This document shows positions 38,446-50,404 of a stretch of 64,000 nucleotides of DNA, in pieces. The translations under genes and the position numbers were made by a program. The stretch is from assembly GCA_963921795.1 (NCBI GenBank), contig OY997645.1:17230365-17294364 (forward strand), read 5' to 3'. This stretch comes from Nannobrachium achirus (lineage: Eukaryota; Chordata; Actinopteri; Myctophiformes; Myctophidae). Position 1 is the first letter of the stretch. Every line of letters begins with the position of its first letter. The notes beneath the pieces were generated by a model. It had not been told where the DNA came from. It made no database searches and worked only from the letters and a program-made list of their open reading frames with translations.

Positions 38446-39319
38446 CTGTGGCCTCCACCATTCCCTCGAGGATAACCACGATCTCAAACTCCTCTTTCTC
38501 CACCTGGGCCTGCGACCACTCCCAAAACGGGCTCTTCTCGTTGATCTCGTGGGAGATGATGAGCGGCGACACCAGGAACAAGCGGTCGTCGCCCGTGTCG
38601 AAGCCGATGTTGAGGTCCGTCTGGTTGAGGGGAATGAACTCCCCCTCCTTGGTTTGCTGCGAGCGGATCAGCTTGGCGCGGATCGATGCCTCCACAATGT
38701 GCGAGTTCCTGAGGTCCCCGACGCGGAACATCAGGCACATCCTGTTGTCCCGCACAGAGATGACGGCTTTATGCGAGAACATGAGCGTCTCTGCGCGATT
38801 CTTGGGCTGAGAGATCTTGACGAACATGCAGCCCACCATCATGGCGTTGACGATGGAGCCCAGTATGGCTTGGATCAGCAGCAGGATGATGCCCTCGGGG
38901 CACTTCTCAGTGATGACGCGGTAGCCATAGCCGATGGTGGTCTCCGTCTCGATGGAGAACAGGAAGGCAGACACGAAGCTGTTGAGGTTCTCCACGCAGG
39001 GGGTCCAGTCCTTCTCGTCGCCGTGCCACAGGTCGCCGCGGATGAGCGCGATCAGCCACCAGAGCAGGCCGAAGAACAGCCAGTTGACCACGTAGACCAG
39101 CGTGAAGATGAAGAGGCTGAGGCGCCAGCGCAGATCCACCAGCGTGGTGAAGAGGTCGCTGAAGTAACGGTATCTCTCCTGCACGTTGCCGTGGTGTACG
39201 TTGCACTTGCCATCCTTCTGCACGTAGCGCTGCCGTGGCTTCTTGACCGGGTCGGAAATCAAGTGGGTGCGCTCGGTCGAGATCTGAGCCTCCCGTAAGT
39301 GCTTGGGAAGCTTTTTCAC
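38446..39319 (-). CDS. kcnj5: kcnj5 coding exon 2 (channel core)
   Basis: Encodes residues 22-312 and the first base of codon 313. It starts after the acceptor CTCTCTGCAG|GTG and ends at the donor ACAG|GTACG. Visible parts: slide helix about 72-86; M1 about 88-111; extracellular Cys128 and Cys161, the conserved Kir disulfide pair; pore helix with Ser143, the GIRK4-type residue; filter TIGYGY at 149-154; M2 about 162-187 with the rectification Asn179; then the cytoplasmic beta-sandwich. Asp223 in [10 protein letters not shown] is the sodium-sensing position of GIRK2/GIRK4. Odd point: the PIP2-binding stretch KISQPKKR reads KISQPKNR, so residue 195 is Asn (codon AAT). Trp289 also replaces the usual Met/Ile in the FWEMSQAQ-like segment. 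The frame is intact. Long open frames on the opposite strand here are shadows. Confidence 0.95.
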
Positions 39320-40675
39320 CTGCAGAGAGACAGAGAGAGAGACAGATGAGGTGAGATTAAACAAGAGGGAGAGAGACATGGAGATAGATGAGGAGAGAGA
39401 AAACGAGAGGAAGGGAGCTATACAGATAAATGAGGAGAGGGAAACTGAGAGAGAGACTTAGAGAGGGATGAGGAGAGATAGCTAAAAATATACATAGTAA
39501 TAGAGAATACATGCACAAGAAAGAAAGAGAAAGGGTAGAGGAATACAAATCCTTGGTTTTTACAGTAGTCAGGACTTTATCATCATCATTCCATTTCTTT
39601 AAATTACCATGAACACATGCTCCTGTCTTATCCTATATGCTAAGTTATGGCTTTGAGTCTTTAAAAGAAACAGGCAGTCAAAGTGAATGAGTAATGCCCT
39701 CCTCTCCTCGAGCAGCTAAGCTGAAAGTGCTTCTGTGAGCAAGACTCTTAACCTCCAATTGATCAGTGCAACAGCAGAAAATTGTGGTTTTGCTGGGCAG
39801 CTCCCATGTGAACACACATGTATAAACATGAAGGGACATTGCGTTCAACCTAGCCTTCTCTAGGCAAATAAAGGTTAAAATGGAGACTGGAATGATTCCA
39901 GTGAGGAAGGTTTGAATTGCTCTGTGCACCAGACCTAGCTGCAATACATGTACAACCTTTTTAAATTAACTACACTTTCAACCTTGAAAATAATGTGTTA
40001 TCACTGCTGTCACAGAGAAGTAAAACTGCAATTCTGTTCACCTTTGTTTTATCCTCAAATGAACATAGCCTACACGGGTCCATGAACTTGATTTGTTCCT
40101 ATGCATTTCATGACCATTAAAAAACCCATCGTCTGATACCAATCAGTGATTTAAAAATCTCTGTTTGCTGAAACAAAATGTTCTGGGCACAGCTCTGTTT
40201 TTTTATACCATAATAGTGCAATGGCCATAAATACAGAGCAAGATGCATCAGATCTTTCTCCCTCTGCCGTAGTGGAAGTGAGAGAGTGGACTGCACAAGG
40301 ATCTAATAAAATGAAGGGCTCTGATAAAGTCAGTGCTCTGCACTATACACCACAATGACATTATGAGAGGGAGAGAGGACGAGAGGGAGGAAGGGGCGAC
40401 AGACAAGGAGAAAGAAAGAGATTGAAGCAAGGGGAGAGACAGGAAGGCAGAGAGTGAGAGAGAGAGTGAGAGAGCAAGAGACACAGGGAGAACACAAGGA
40501 CATACAGGTCTTCATCTGTGTTTGGCCCGACTCCAGCCAAGCGATCTATCTCCACAGCTGTGCCCTGCCTCTCTCTCACTCACTGTCCCCCTGTGTTCCC
40601 CTCCCCCTCGTCCCCTGTGGGAGGCTGGCAGGCCTGGATCAGAACAGGAACTCAGAACAGACCCTCTGCCCCCAT

Positions 40676-40701
40676 CCCCCCCCCCCCCCCCCCCCCCCCC
40701 C
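40676..40701 (+). repeat. C homopolymer
   Basis: About 26 C in a row, in the first coding-region intron of kcnj5. Confidence 0.95.
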
Positions 40702-42024
40702 ACCCAGCAGGCCTTCACGCCATCCCATCACAAAAAAACAACAGACATATGCCCACACTCGCATATGCTGCCCTCATGATGTGCAAAACAGGATAGTGTG
40801 TGCAGGAACAGCACGCAGGCACTCACTCTAATGTTAAATGAGGGCTAGAGACATTTTAGGGGCATAGACTGCGTGACACGTGAAGCGACAACTGTTACAG
40901 AAGAGAACGTGCAGATTTCTTCCTGACATACACACGTTCGGACAGTGCAGCAGCCTACCCTTCAGGCATCCCAAGGACACTCGCAAGGACATTGACACTC
41001 CGTCATCCCAGTCAGAGTTGTTAATTGAAATGTGGTGTTGCGTTGAGACAAGAGGACGTTTTCTGTGCCCTCTGTCTCTGAGTGCTAATCACACACCTGT
41101 GATCCATCTCTCTCCTGAGTCATGCTGGCTACATTTATAGACAGGGCCGTATCCTGTTGGGGTTTGTACTATTGAGTAACTCCCAAGCACTTAAACAATG
41201 GCTCTCCACCCACAGTTCAGTGGGGAGAGGACAAAACCAAGGTGGTGTAATATCAGTGTATATAGAAACCAGATAATAAAATACGTCACCTAAGTATTGA
41301 CCTGAGGTGGATGAGTTTCTTTGAGATGCCTACTGTGTACTTTTCCCCACAGTTACCCTGTGTACAAGTACATCAGCAGCGGTCTGCATGTATCAAATGT
41401 GCCGATATTGATGTGAATGGATCAATGTATAGACAGTGCGTTAGTGAGAGGTTTGATAATGAGGACTGGGAAGACAATACTTATTGACCTGTACAGCAAT
41501 TACTGACCCAATGACACTTGTGACTAAACACCAGTGGGCTCCAGCTGCTGTCAACAGTACTTGTAGAAAGTAGAGACATTTTAACTAGTTCCACTTTTCA
41601 GTGTTAATTTTCTGTGCTGTTATTAAAGAAGTGGCTAATTGAGTGATAGATGAAGCTGTCCCAAACTGAGCAACCCAATCTTTGCCCTTTGTAGTCAATG
41701 TGGATCCTGAGGCGGATGCTTGATAAGCACAATCATTAGTTCTCCCAGTGTGTGGCACTGCTGAGCATGGAGGGTGGTTTCCACTCAAATAGGCTTTTCC
41801 TTGACTTAGTTTGAGAGGGTGGAATCAAATCGGAGTGGGAATCAAGTCAAATAACCGCTTATGTTACAGTATAATTGGGAGTTGTGAGTGGTTGTGCCAT
41901 TCTCCAGTCCTTCCTCTTGTCTCCAGTGATATTACCTCTCTTGAAGTTCTGCACTTCAATGAATCTACAAAGGCTAGATCTCTTTGATTCAGAATATTGT
42001 TTTTGTTTTTATCACAGTATGGTC

Positions 42025-42025
42025 G

Positions 42026-42068
<43 letters not shown>

Positions 42069-42069
42069 A

Positions 42070-42141
<72 letters not shown>

Positions 42142-42143
42142 TT
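42025..42143 (+). repeat. (GTCT)n then (CA)n compound microsatellite
   Basis: About nine GTCT units, a short CTCTCA link, then about 65 bases of CA; lies about 150 bases from the coding exon 1 donor. Confidence 0.95.
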
Positions 42144-42289
42144 TCAGCATCGTCATCCTCTATATAATCTAATGGGGCTTCCCGGAAGGATGCAAAAACA
42201 ATCTAGTATCACTCTTTCTCGTCGCCATACCCCCATCTGTCCAAAGCACATTGCAGATAATGAGATAAAGTGTGAACTGTGTAGTATAC

Positions 42290-42352
42290 CTGTCCAGGTG
42301 TGACACCTATCTCCATGTCGTGGTCCATTAGGATTTGAGAATCTCCTGCCAT
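42290..42352 (-). CDS. kcnj5: kcnj5 coding exon 1 (N-terminus, 21 codons)
   Basis: Encodes residues 1-21, MAGDSQILMDHDMEIGVTPG plus Q. The match to the GIRK4-specific N-terminus (MAGDS, DMEIGVTP) identifies the paralogue and fixes the start. The exon proper starts at 42372, just after a strong acceptor (CTCTTTTCACAG on the minus strand), leaving 20 bases of 5' untranslated sequence. It ends at a consensus donor CAG|GTATAC (GT at 42289-42288), phase 0. It is too short to be found by ORF length; the reading frame runs on into intron without a family match. In human KCNJ5 I recall this part being continuous with the main exon, so the intron here may be lineage-specific. That comparison is from memory. 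Confidence 0.9.
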
Positions 42353-42656
42353 CCTCAGCTGAAGCTCAACACCTGTGAAAAGAGCACACATCACAATTCA
42401 CGATAATTATTATTTGTAAATAAAAGTAGCAACCTCGAAGGCACCGAACAGTACTACTGTAGCTAGGATTTGTAAGTAATTGCCATTTGACATTTATAAA
42501 AAGCAACTTCAAAGAAGCCAACATTACAAGTCAATTAACAGTAGGAAATATAATTAAGCCTCATTGCCCAGGAAATCTATTCAACAATAAGCCAGTGTTG
42601 ACCTGTTGTTCAATGCTGAAAAGTTGAAAATGTTGTCTTTAGACCACAGATCCATA

Positions 42657-42955
42657 CTATATCGATTGGCTCCATATCGTCACTGTCGGGCAGAAGCCTC
42701 GTATCTCCAAGTTTAAAATGTGTACGTTTTTTTTTTCTCGCAAAGTAAAGCCCTGCTTCATCATACAAGGCCGTCGCACAAAAGTAGTGAAAACAGCCGA
42801 TCTACAAGCACACAACGCCTCGTGGTGTGAGGCGTTGTGTGCTTGTAGATCGGCTGTTTTCACTAGTTTAAATCATTATTAAAATGATAAATGCAAAACG
42901 AACGGTTTTGGACATACAAGGTTTTCACCCGACAACGACGATACAGTATGTGACT
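42657..42955. mobile_element. family E MITE, standalone complete copy
   Basis: Inverted ends of about 30 bp: ATCGTCACTGTCGGGCAGAA + GCCTCGTATCTCC on the left and GGACATACAAGGTTTTCACC + CGACAACGACGAT on the right. The centre is the palindromic module at 42786-42868. Next come AAAGCCCTGCTTCATCATAC on the left and AAACGAACGGTTTTGG on the right. About 290 bp; a TA or TAT on both sides may be the target duplication. Just upstream of the kcnj5 5' exon. Confidence 0.8.
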
Positions 42956-44030
<1,075 letters not shown>

Positions 44031-44039
44031 GGACTTTTA

Positions 44040-44296
44040 GGGCTGTATTTTGGTTGTCTTAAGTACCAGCTCTTATACTGTCTCCGACCACCGAACCTTT
44101 CTCGAGAGCTCCGACTTTCCGACGTGCAGCTTTCCGAACTCTAATTCGGGGTAATGCTTTACAGAAGATGCAAGTGACGTCATTTTGTAGTTGAACCGGA
44201 CCTTTCCGACGAAAGGTTCGGTGGTCGGAGACAGTATGGATAGACCTTTAAGTTAAGGCATAAGAGCTGGTACTTAAGACAATCAAAATATAGCCC
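44040..44296. mobile_element. long-TIR foldback MITE
   Basis: GGGCTGTATTTTGGTTGTCT + TAAGTACCAGCTCTTAT pairs with ATAAGAGCTGGTACTTAAGA + CAATCAAAATATAGCCC. Further in, ACTGTCTCCGACCACCGAAC + CTTTC pairs with GAAAGGTTCGGTGGTCGGAG + ACAGT. Paired arms total about 60 bp in a 257-bp element, flanked on both sides by TA. A 2-bp TA duplication would suit Tc1/mariner-like or another 2-bp-duplicating family. No coding frame. Confidence 0.8.
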
Positions 44297-45233
44297 TACT
44301 CTCTTAACACTTGGAGTGCCTAACATGTTTCCAGACGTGTTAACGATCCCCCCCCCCCTCCCTTCCTGTGAAGTGCAACGGCCCCGTTAACATGTCCTGT
44401 GACGTGTTAACTGGTTACCATGGTAACTAATAGCCACCGCAGGTGGGAGTGAGGGAAAAGACTCAGTTTCCCATGATGCCTTGCAAAATACACATCCGGC
44501 AACATCCAGACGTCCATTGAATTGTACTGGCTGGCGAAACATTTATGTATCTTGGCTTCTTTTCCCATATTGCACGTTTGGTCAAAACGGCCTGTTTTCT
44601 ATCGCGGTTGTATTTTTCTCCGCATGAAAGAAAAGACATTCTTCGGCCATCACCGGGATGCCCCGTGAAAATCAGGTACAATTTTAGTTATGGCAAAATT
44701 ATGTCAGTCAAAGTGTTTAATTACTCTTGTGGAAATATGTGATGTTTAATTACTTATTTAACTTCACAAGTGAAGTACCGGTATTTGTACTACAAATTTT
44801 ACGTAATCTGCTAGTCATGCATTTCAAGAATACGTAGCATGCCACATACAGTACTTTACGCACAATAGACACACTGTGCTTCTCTTAGATCTAAATGTGG
44901 ACAAAATATTATCGAGCGACACAAAACACGACTGATGTAAGAGGTTAGCTGTCACATACCCACATGGGAGATGATGACCCAATACACACCGTGTTTTGTT
45001 AATCTGGTCTGTAGAACGCAGCAGTCACAGCTGTTGCTTTTTTGACATTGTCATTTCCCCAAAGAGGAGGCTGATCATTGCCAGTTGCTTGGGTTGCACG
45101 CACGCACGCACACACGCACACACACACAGACAAATACACATGCTTGAATTTGCGCAAACGCAAATGCATGGGCACACCACGTGCACATGAATGTATGAGA
45201 CGTGAGCATGCTTGCGCGCGCGCACACACACAC
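44297..45233. other. intergenic DNA, no gene recognised
   Basis: A C-run at about 44349-44358 and a short alternating CA/CG patch at 45097-45232. No supported frame. Confidence 0.4.
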
Positions 45234-45735
45234 TAGGGCATTCACGAATAGTGATTTTTAGTATTCGAATTATTCGACCTCAAAGTATTCGAATAGTCGA
45301 ATATTCTACAGGACTGGCCAAACTGTCAAATATTAAGTAAGCAAGAGGCGAACATTGTGAAAATAGCAGATCTACATGCTCACAACGCCTTATCTGCGGA
45401 ACCGAGTCATATTAAATGTAATACCTACAATTCCAAGTGCTTGTTAGGGTGGGGGTCCCCAGTTCAAATATATTTATTTTGAGGCTCACAGCCTAAAAAG
45501 GTTTGAGAACCCCTGGTATAGAGCATTAACAAATTCATCCACCAGGGGCACTGACAACTCATTCTTATGACTTCCTATCTAGCCAAGCTTTATAAACTAT
45601 AGATTTTTTAAGAGAAATCAATAAAAAAATAAGCGAATATTCGACTTCGGTGAACGACGTCGAATAGTGAACGACGTCGAATAGTGAATTTGATATTCGA
45701 ACATTTGAATATTCTAATATTTGGTGAATGCCCTA
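45234..45735. mobile_element. hAT-type MITE, TAGGGCATTCACGAATA family, with a nested fragment
   Basis: Inverted ends TAGGGCATTCACGAATA and TATTTGGTGAATGCCCTA, about 502 bp, inserted in CA repeat with ACACACAC on both sides. The interior is rich in TATTCGAA words. From about 45305 to 45512 it contains a piece of the 49303-type element (AACTGTCAAATATTAAG, half module at 45358-45392, AAGGTTTGAGAACCCCTGG). Confidence 0.85.
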
Positions 45736-46042
45736 ACACACACAGACAACACAATGTATTATTAATACAATCAATATTAACATTCTGTAGGAGCCATGGG
45801 ATGTTGTTAAATGTGTACGCGTGTACAGCAATAGAACACATGCCTACACAGTGAACCCTGTGACCACGTCCTCTTTCAACACTTCTTAATCACTTGCCAA
45901 TGTGGAGTGGAGTCTAAAGTATGTGTATTTCCTGGGTTCAAACATAACAGAAAATCCTACATCTTCTATTGTGTTGTTAGTCAGTGGTCTTAAAGAGTGG
46001 GACGAATATTTTAATTTCAGTATTATTTCACTGTCTCTAGAA

Positions 46043-46492
46043 CAGGGGTTCCCAAACCTTTTTGTCTCAGGGCACCCCATAAATATATATTTTTTAATCC
46101 AAGGCACCCCTACATTATAATTTTCACTCCCAGCACCTTATATTTATAGCATATCATCGTTGTCGGGTGGAAACCTTGTATGTCCAAAACAGTTCGTTTT
46201 GTATTTATCATTTATATAATTTACTAAACTAGTGAAAACAGCAGATCTATAAGCACACAATGCCTCGCATCGCGAGGCGTTGTGTGCTTGTAGACCTTAT
46301 GTTGCAAGGAAAACGTTGAGATTTTGGTTAGAACTGACTGAAAATAACTGTGTACTTCAAGTTTAAAATGATACAAAAATATTTTTTCAAGTGTCCAAAT
46401 AAATTCCAAATATTTTCAAATGATCTCGCGGCACCCCTGGACTGCCGTCGCGGCACCCCAGGGTGCCCCGTCAACCACTTTGAAAACCCCTG
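46043..46492 (+). mobile_element. hAT-type MITE, family B, complete reference copy
   Basis: CAGGGGTTCCCAAACC to CTTTGAAAACCCCTG, 450 bp, flanked by a perfect duplication CTCTAGAA (46035-46042, 46493-46500). GGCACCCC words lie inside both ends. The interior has the left end of family E (CATCGTTGTCGGGTGGAAAC) and the module at 46230-46296 with apical stem GCCTCGC/GCGAGGC. No transposase. Confidence 0.94.
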
Positions 46493-46835
46493 CTCTAGAA
46501 GTTATTCTAATGAGAGAATCTGTGTGAATTTGTGTGTGTGCGTGCGTGCGTGGGTGGGTGGGTGCGTGCGTCCATGCGTGCGTCCGCGCGTCTTTGTTTT
46601 TAAGCTTTGTTCAGTGAGACCTGCTGATTGCTGCCTGGTATTATATTTTAATTACACAAGGTTCAAAACCAACAGAAGTGAAGAAACACTCAGGGGTTTC
46701 TGACTAATACAGGATTTAATCATCACTGCCACCGCAGTCTGTAGAGGAACAGCAGAGGAGGAAGGAGGGCCCCCTCCCCACCTCCCTCCTCCTCTCTCCT
46801 CCATGCTGATAAGGTACTAATTTTAGCAGCAACAA

Positions 46836-46839
<4 letters not shown>

Positions 46840-46932
<93 letters not shown>
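46840..46932 (+). repeat. (CA)n microsatellite
   Basis: About 93 bases of perfect CA. Confidence 0.98.
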
Positions 46933-46933
<1 letters not shown>

Positions 46934-47081
46934 ATTTAGCTCCATTAGAGGCTATTAAAGGAATACTCCACAGTTTTTCAAGCTTATCTCCATGTATTCA
47001 TTGGTAGGAGTATATGCTCTTTGTATCGCTGAGGCAGCAAATCAAACGCACCACAGATTGCCCACACAGTGTGTTCTGTAG

Positions 47082-47599
47082 TAGGGGTGTAACGATACAT
47101 TTTAACGATATGATATGCATCACGATACATGGTTGACAATACGATACTTGGACGCTATTGGTTCATCCATGGCGATACGATACGATTCAATTATTTAAAA
47201 TCCATATAGTAGCTATTTAGCAAAGAAATTAAATCTGTGTGAAACATATCAAAAATCTATTATTATGGATTTAAATAAGTAAACACTGTGATTTTCTAGC
47301 AAACACATATGGACAAAACCGCACCTTGACATGAACACAGAGATTACCAATATACCAAGAGTAGCTTCATGGAATGGAAAGGTAATTAGACCCCTCTTTT
47401 TAATTTTCCCTCTTAAAATTGCTAAATACAAGGCACAAATACTTAGTTCCCAGACAATGAATTATTTGCATTGCAAAACGATTCGATACAGATTATCTGC
47501 ATTTTAAAACGATACAAAGCCAAAACGGTACGATATTTTGCTTTTGCAAACAATATAGATGTAGATCATTGCAAATGTTACTATATTGTTACACCCCTA
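47082..47599. mobile_element. hAT-type MITE, TAGGGGTGTAA family
   Basis: TAGGGGTGTAACGATACA to TATTGTTACACCCCTA, 518 bp, with a perfect duplication TTCTGTAG (47074-47081, 47600-47607). Same family as 4970-5493, in the opposite interior orientation. No transposase. Confidence 0.94.
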
Positions 47600-47607
47600 T
47601 TCTGTAG

Positions 47608-48535
47608 TCACGCACGCACACATCTAAAGGTGTAGCCATTCTCCCCTCTGCCTCTAGTGACAATGGCCTCAAATGTAATTAGGACTAGATGGCAAAGTGA
47701 CATTGTTAAAAGCTACAATACGTTAATTTTCTGTCCTGAGAGAGCTCATATTGCAATGATATCTATTACTAGAAAGGCAGAAAAGCGTGCAGCTCGCTGA
47801 AAACACACAAAGTATATTACTGCCCAAGCAGTAATATAAATGGTAAGACAGAATTAATTTCATCAAACATTTTTTTTTTCAAAAATCTCAAAAAGTATAT
47901 CAATTCGTAAAGAGAAAAACACAAGCAATAATGAATGCTTAAAGCTGAACAAGTTGAAGTTTGAAAAACATTTCTAGCTCAAAGAATGTGTAAGTAGTAG
48001 ATGCCAAAGAAAGTGTCGGAATAAAGAATAAATTGGGGATAACGGGTGTGCTCACTAAAGCGAGGCCACAATAAAAACGAATATTGGCGCATCTAGTGCC
48101 CAGTCAGGTGCGATGTCAGCTTCAAATCAATTTATTGACATGTCAACCAGTACGTGTCACCAGGATCAAAATTGTATATAGGCTACCTACAGTACTGTGT
48201 GTAATGTATTTAGTTATTTATATTTTGCAGAGTAAAAAAAAGACAAGATGCAAATTGCGTTATAAATAACCAACCTATGGACGATATAAAACGGGAGCTG
48301 AGACTGAACATAATCAGGTATGACTGCGCTCAGTCAGCTTCACTTTGACATTATCCTGTTTGATCGGTGACAAGGCAAGGAGAAAAATGCAAAAGAGCTG
48401 CATTCGCAGCAAAAGCGAGGCTAGGAGCAGCACATCACATATACATAGAAGCCACATAGGAATGCAGTGTTGACACTGATGGTGCAAAGCAAAGGGCAGA
48501 GTGACGTGACGTGCAATCTGAGCAGGGAAAAGGAC
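47608..48535. other. intergenic DNA, no gene recognised
   Basis: AT-rich, no supported frame, RNA or repeat. Confidence 0.4.
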
Positions 48536-48586
48536 AGACTGACTGTCTGTCTGTCTGTCTGACTGACAGACAGACAGACAGACGGG
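48536..48586. repeat. tetranucleotide palindrome (CTGT)n/(GACA)n
   Basis: ACTGACTGTCTGTCTGTCTG changes at a central CTGACTGACAG into GACAGACAGACAGACAG. The two halves are complementary, giving a perfect or near-perfect stem of about 20 bp. Confidence 0.9.
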
Positions 48587-48749
48587 TAGGCAGAGATGAA
48601 AGGGAGGATCGGAGGAGGTATTCTTAAATCTTCTGAAAACCTCAGCGAATACAGTACATTCAAGGTTGTCTAAGGTCTCGTTTTCTGAGTCACTTTAGGG
48701 TCTCATGCATAAAACATAAACATCTCCCGGGGGGATTTGTGATCTCCAG

Positions 48750-48893
<144 letters not shown>

Positions 48894-49094
48894 TGTGTTT
48901 GATTACAGCGCCTGTTCTGTTGTAAACACCAGCCACAAATGAGTGGTGTTGGAACATGGATACTGCCCGGGCGGTTGTTATCTGGTCGCTTTAAGAGGGT
49001 ATCTTGTTACTGTGGAGAGTGACAGGGCGCTTCAGCTGAATAGTGTTTGTGTACTGATAACACCGGTACTCATCTGTCGTGTTTAGAGGAGTGT

Positions 49095-49122
49095 GGGGGG
49101 GGGGGGGGGGGGGGGGGGGGGG
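49095..49122 (+). repeat. G homopolymer
   Basis: About 28 G in a row. Confidence 0.95.
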
Positions 49123-49302
49123 CGCTACTGGTAACCAGGCATCCCCCAAAAAGTATACTGTATTATCTACAATGCCACACGTAGATATTCTCCTTATTTG
49201 CTGAGTCTGCCTGCTGTAAACATACGGTCCATATGGAGCTCAGAATGATGTGGGAGGAGGGGTTGGGTTTGGTGTTACCCATGACATGATGCTCCCATAC
49301 TG

Positions 49303-49594
49303 CAGTGGTTCTCAACCTGTGGGTCGGGACCCCCAGGGGTATATACACTTAAGCATAACGTTTAAGTGTATAGGCCTACAGAGGTATATGCACGTTTCTA
49401 AAATGACAATTTACGGGCTGCCAAATTGTCAAATATTAGAGGCAGAAATTGGGAAAATAGCCGATCTACATGCTCACAACGCCTCGTTATACAAAATGTA
49501 ATGCCTCTACTCTTAGTGCTCATCAGGGTGTGGGGTCCCCAGTTAGAATATGATTATTTTGGGGGTCGCGGCCTGAAAAGGTTGAGAACCACTG
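49303..49594. mobile_element. hAT-type MITE, family G
   Basis: CAGTGGTTCTCAACC to GGTTGAGAACCACTG, 292 bp, flanked by CCATACTG and CCATACGG (7 of 8). Inner blocks: ACTTAAGCATAACGTTTAAG, TAAAATGACAATTTA, AATTGTCAAATATTAGAGGC, half module at 49452-49487 and TTTTGGGGGTCGCGGCCTGA. Sister copies: 57261-58494 and 60037-60472. Confidence 0.92.
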
Positions 49595-50404
49595 CCATAC
49601 GGCATGTGGTTTTCCACTGGGGCCTGCGTTAGTTGAATAGCATGAGCGGCTATTTTGAGATTTTAATTGTCTCCATTTAGGGAACTTGTGAACGCTACAT
49701 TATAACGCTGGAAGCCATGTGTAGCTGTTCTGAAAGGTGAGGGTTTGGCTCAGAGCCAAGAGACAGGGCTTGTATCAAATGCTAATTACTGCTCCAATAA
49801 CATGGCTGGGAGAGTTAAACCTACAAATTAGCCTCTCTGAATTATTACTCTCTCCCCAATTGCGCTCTCTTTATCTCTCTCCAAAAATAAATGTAATAAA
49901 AAGATCAACACAAAAACCAGAGAGCATTTATTTCTTTATATATATTTTTTTTTTCTGACCATTCGAGATAATCAATTTGTTTCTACATTTGACTAAACCT
50001 GATGTTTTTTCAAAAGGAGTCGAGATTAATTTTGGAGCTTCCTAATGATGATGTATATTGGAAACCTTGAAATATACATTTATTTTTTAGAGATAACACC
50101 AGGTTCCACCTCCTTTTAATAGTCAGCAGCTGTTTGTCCTGTGAAACTAACCTCAAGGGTCCAATAAACTCAATTAGAAAAGTCATTATATTCACATTAT
50201 TTTGCAGTTTGGTATGCTGTTAGCCAGCCATCATGTGATTTGTCTCTCCCAACAATGGCTGTCGAGGGTGTGCCGTTTTCTACGTCGGAAGAAATCATCA
50301 CACATACGGTGCATAAAATCACAGGGCGATTAGAGACCCCATGACCCATGAACAGCTGTGAGGCATTGTCAGAAAATAATTAACCTCAAGTTTGCTTACT
50401 GAAG
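49595..50404. other. intergenic DNA, no gene recognised
   Basis: AT-rich, no supported frame. Confidence 0.4.

Larger units (their letters stand above)
39320..42289 (-). other. kcnj5: kcnj5 intron between coding exons 1 and 2
   Basis: Phase-0 intron of 2970 bases with GT-AG ends. It holds a polypurine stretch next to the acceptor (39325-39545, GAGA-rich on the plus strand), a possible remnant of a common fish SINE body near 39715-39770 (GAGCAAGACTCTTAACCTCC), GA-rich sequence at 40360-40500, a C-run at 40676-40701 and a (GTCT)n-(CA)n block at 42025-42143. No other exon recognised. Confidence 0.8.
28816..42372 (-). other. kcnj5: kcnj5 gene (GIRK4 / Kir3.4), coding part
   Basis: G-protein-gated inward-rectifier potassium channel subunit of the plasma membrane. 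In other vertebrates GIRK4 forms homotetramers or heterotetramers with GIRK1 and passes K+ when bound by G-beta-gamma and PIP2, as in the cardiac acetylcholine response. Joining 42352-42290, 39319-38446 and 29195-28816 gives 1317 bases, 438 residues plus stop (human GIRK4 has 419). Introns are 2970 bp (phase 0) and 9250 bp (phase 1). The start MAGDS...DMEIGVTP is characteristic of GIRK4 and separates it from GIRK1, 2 and 3. The window numbering coincides with human GIRK4 at S143, G151, T158, L168, N179 and D223. A splice acceptor 20 bases upstream of the ATG implies a non-coding first exon that I could not locate. No promoter or firm polyadenylation signal was found; an ATTAAA on the minus strand at 28179-28174 is one weak candidate. 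Confidence 0.93.

Noticed and set aside
37897..38475. 192-codon plus-strand frame running up to kcnj5 exon 2
   Set aside because: Pyrimidine-rich intron sequence (Pro/Ser/Leu-rich translation) with no family match, antisense to the exon at its end.
38399..39298. 299-codon open frame on the plus strand
   Set aside because: It is the exact antisense of kcnj5 exon 2, open because of the G/C-rich third positions of the real frame. Its translation resembles no family.
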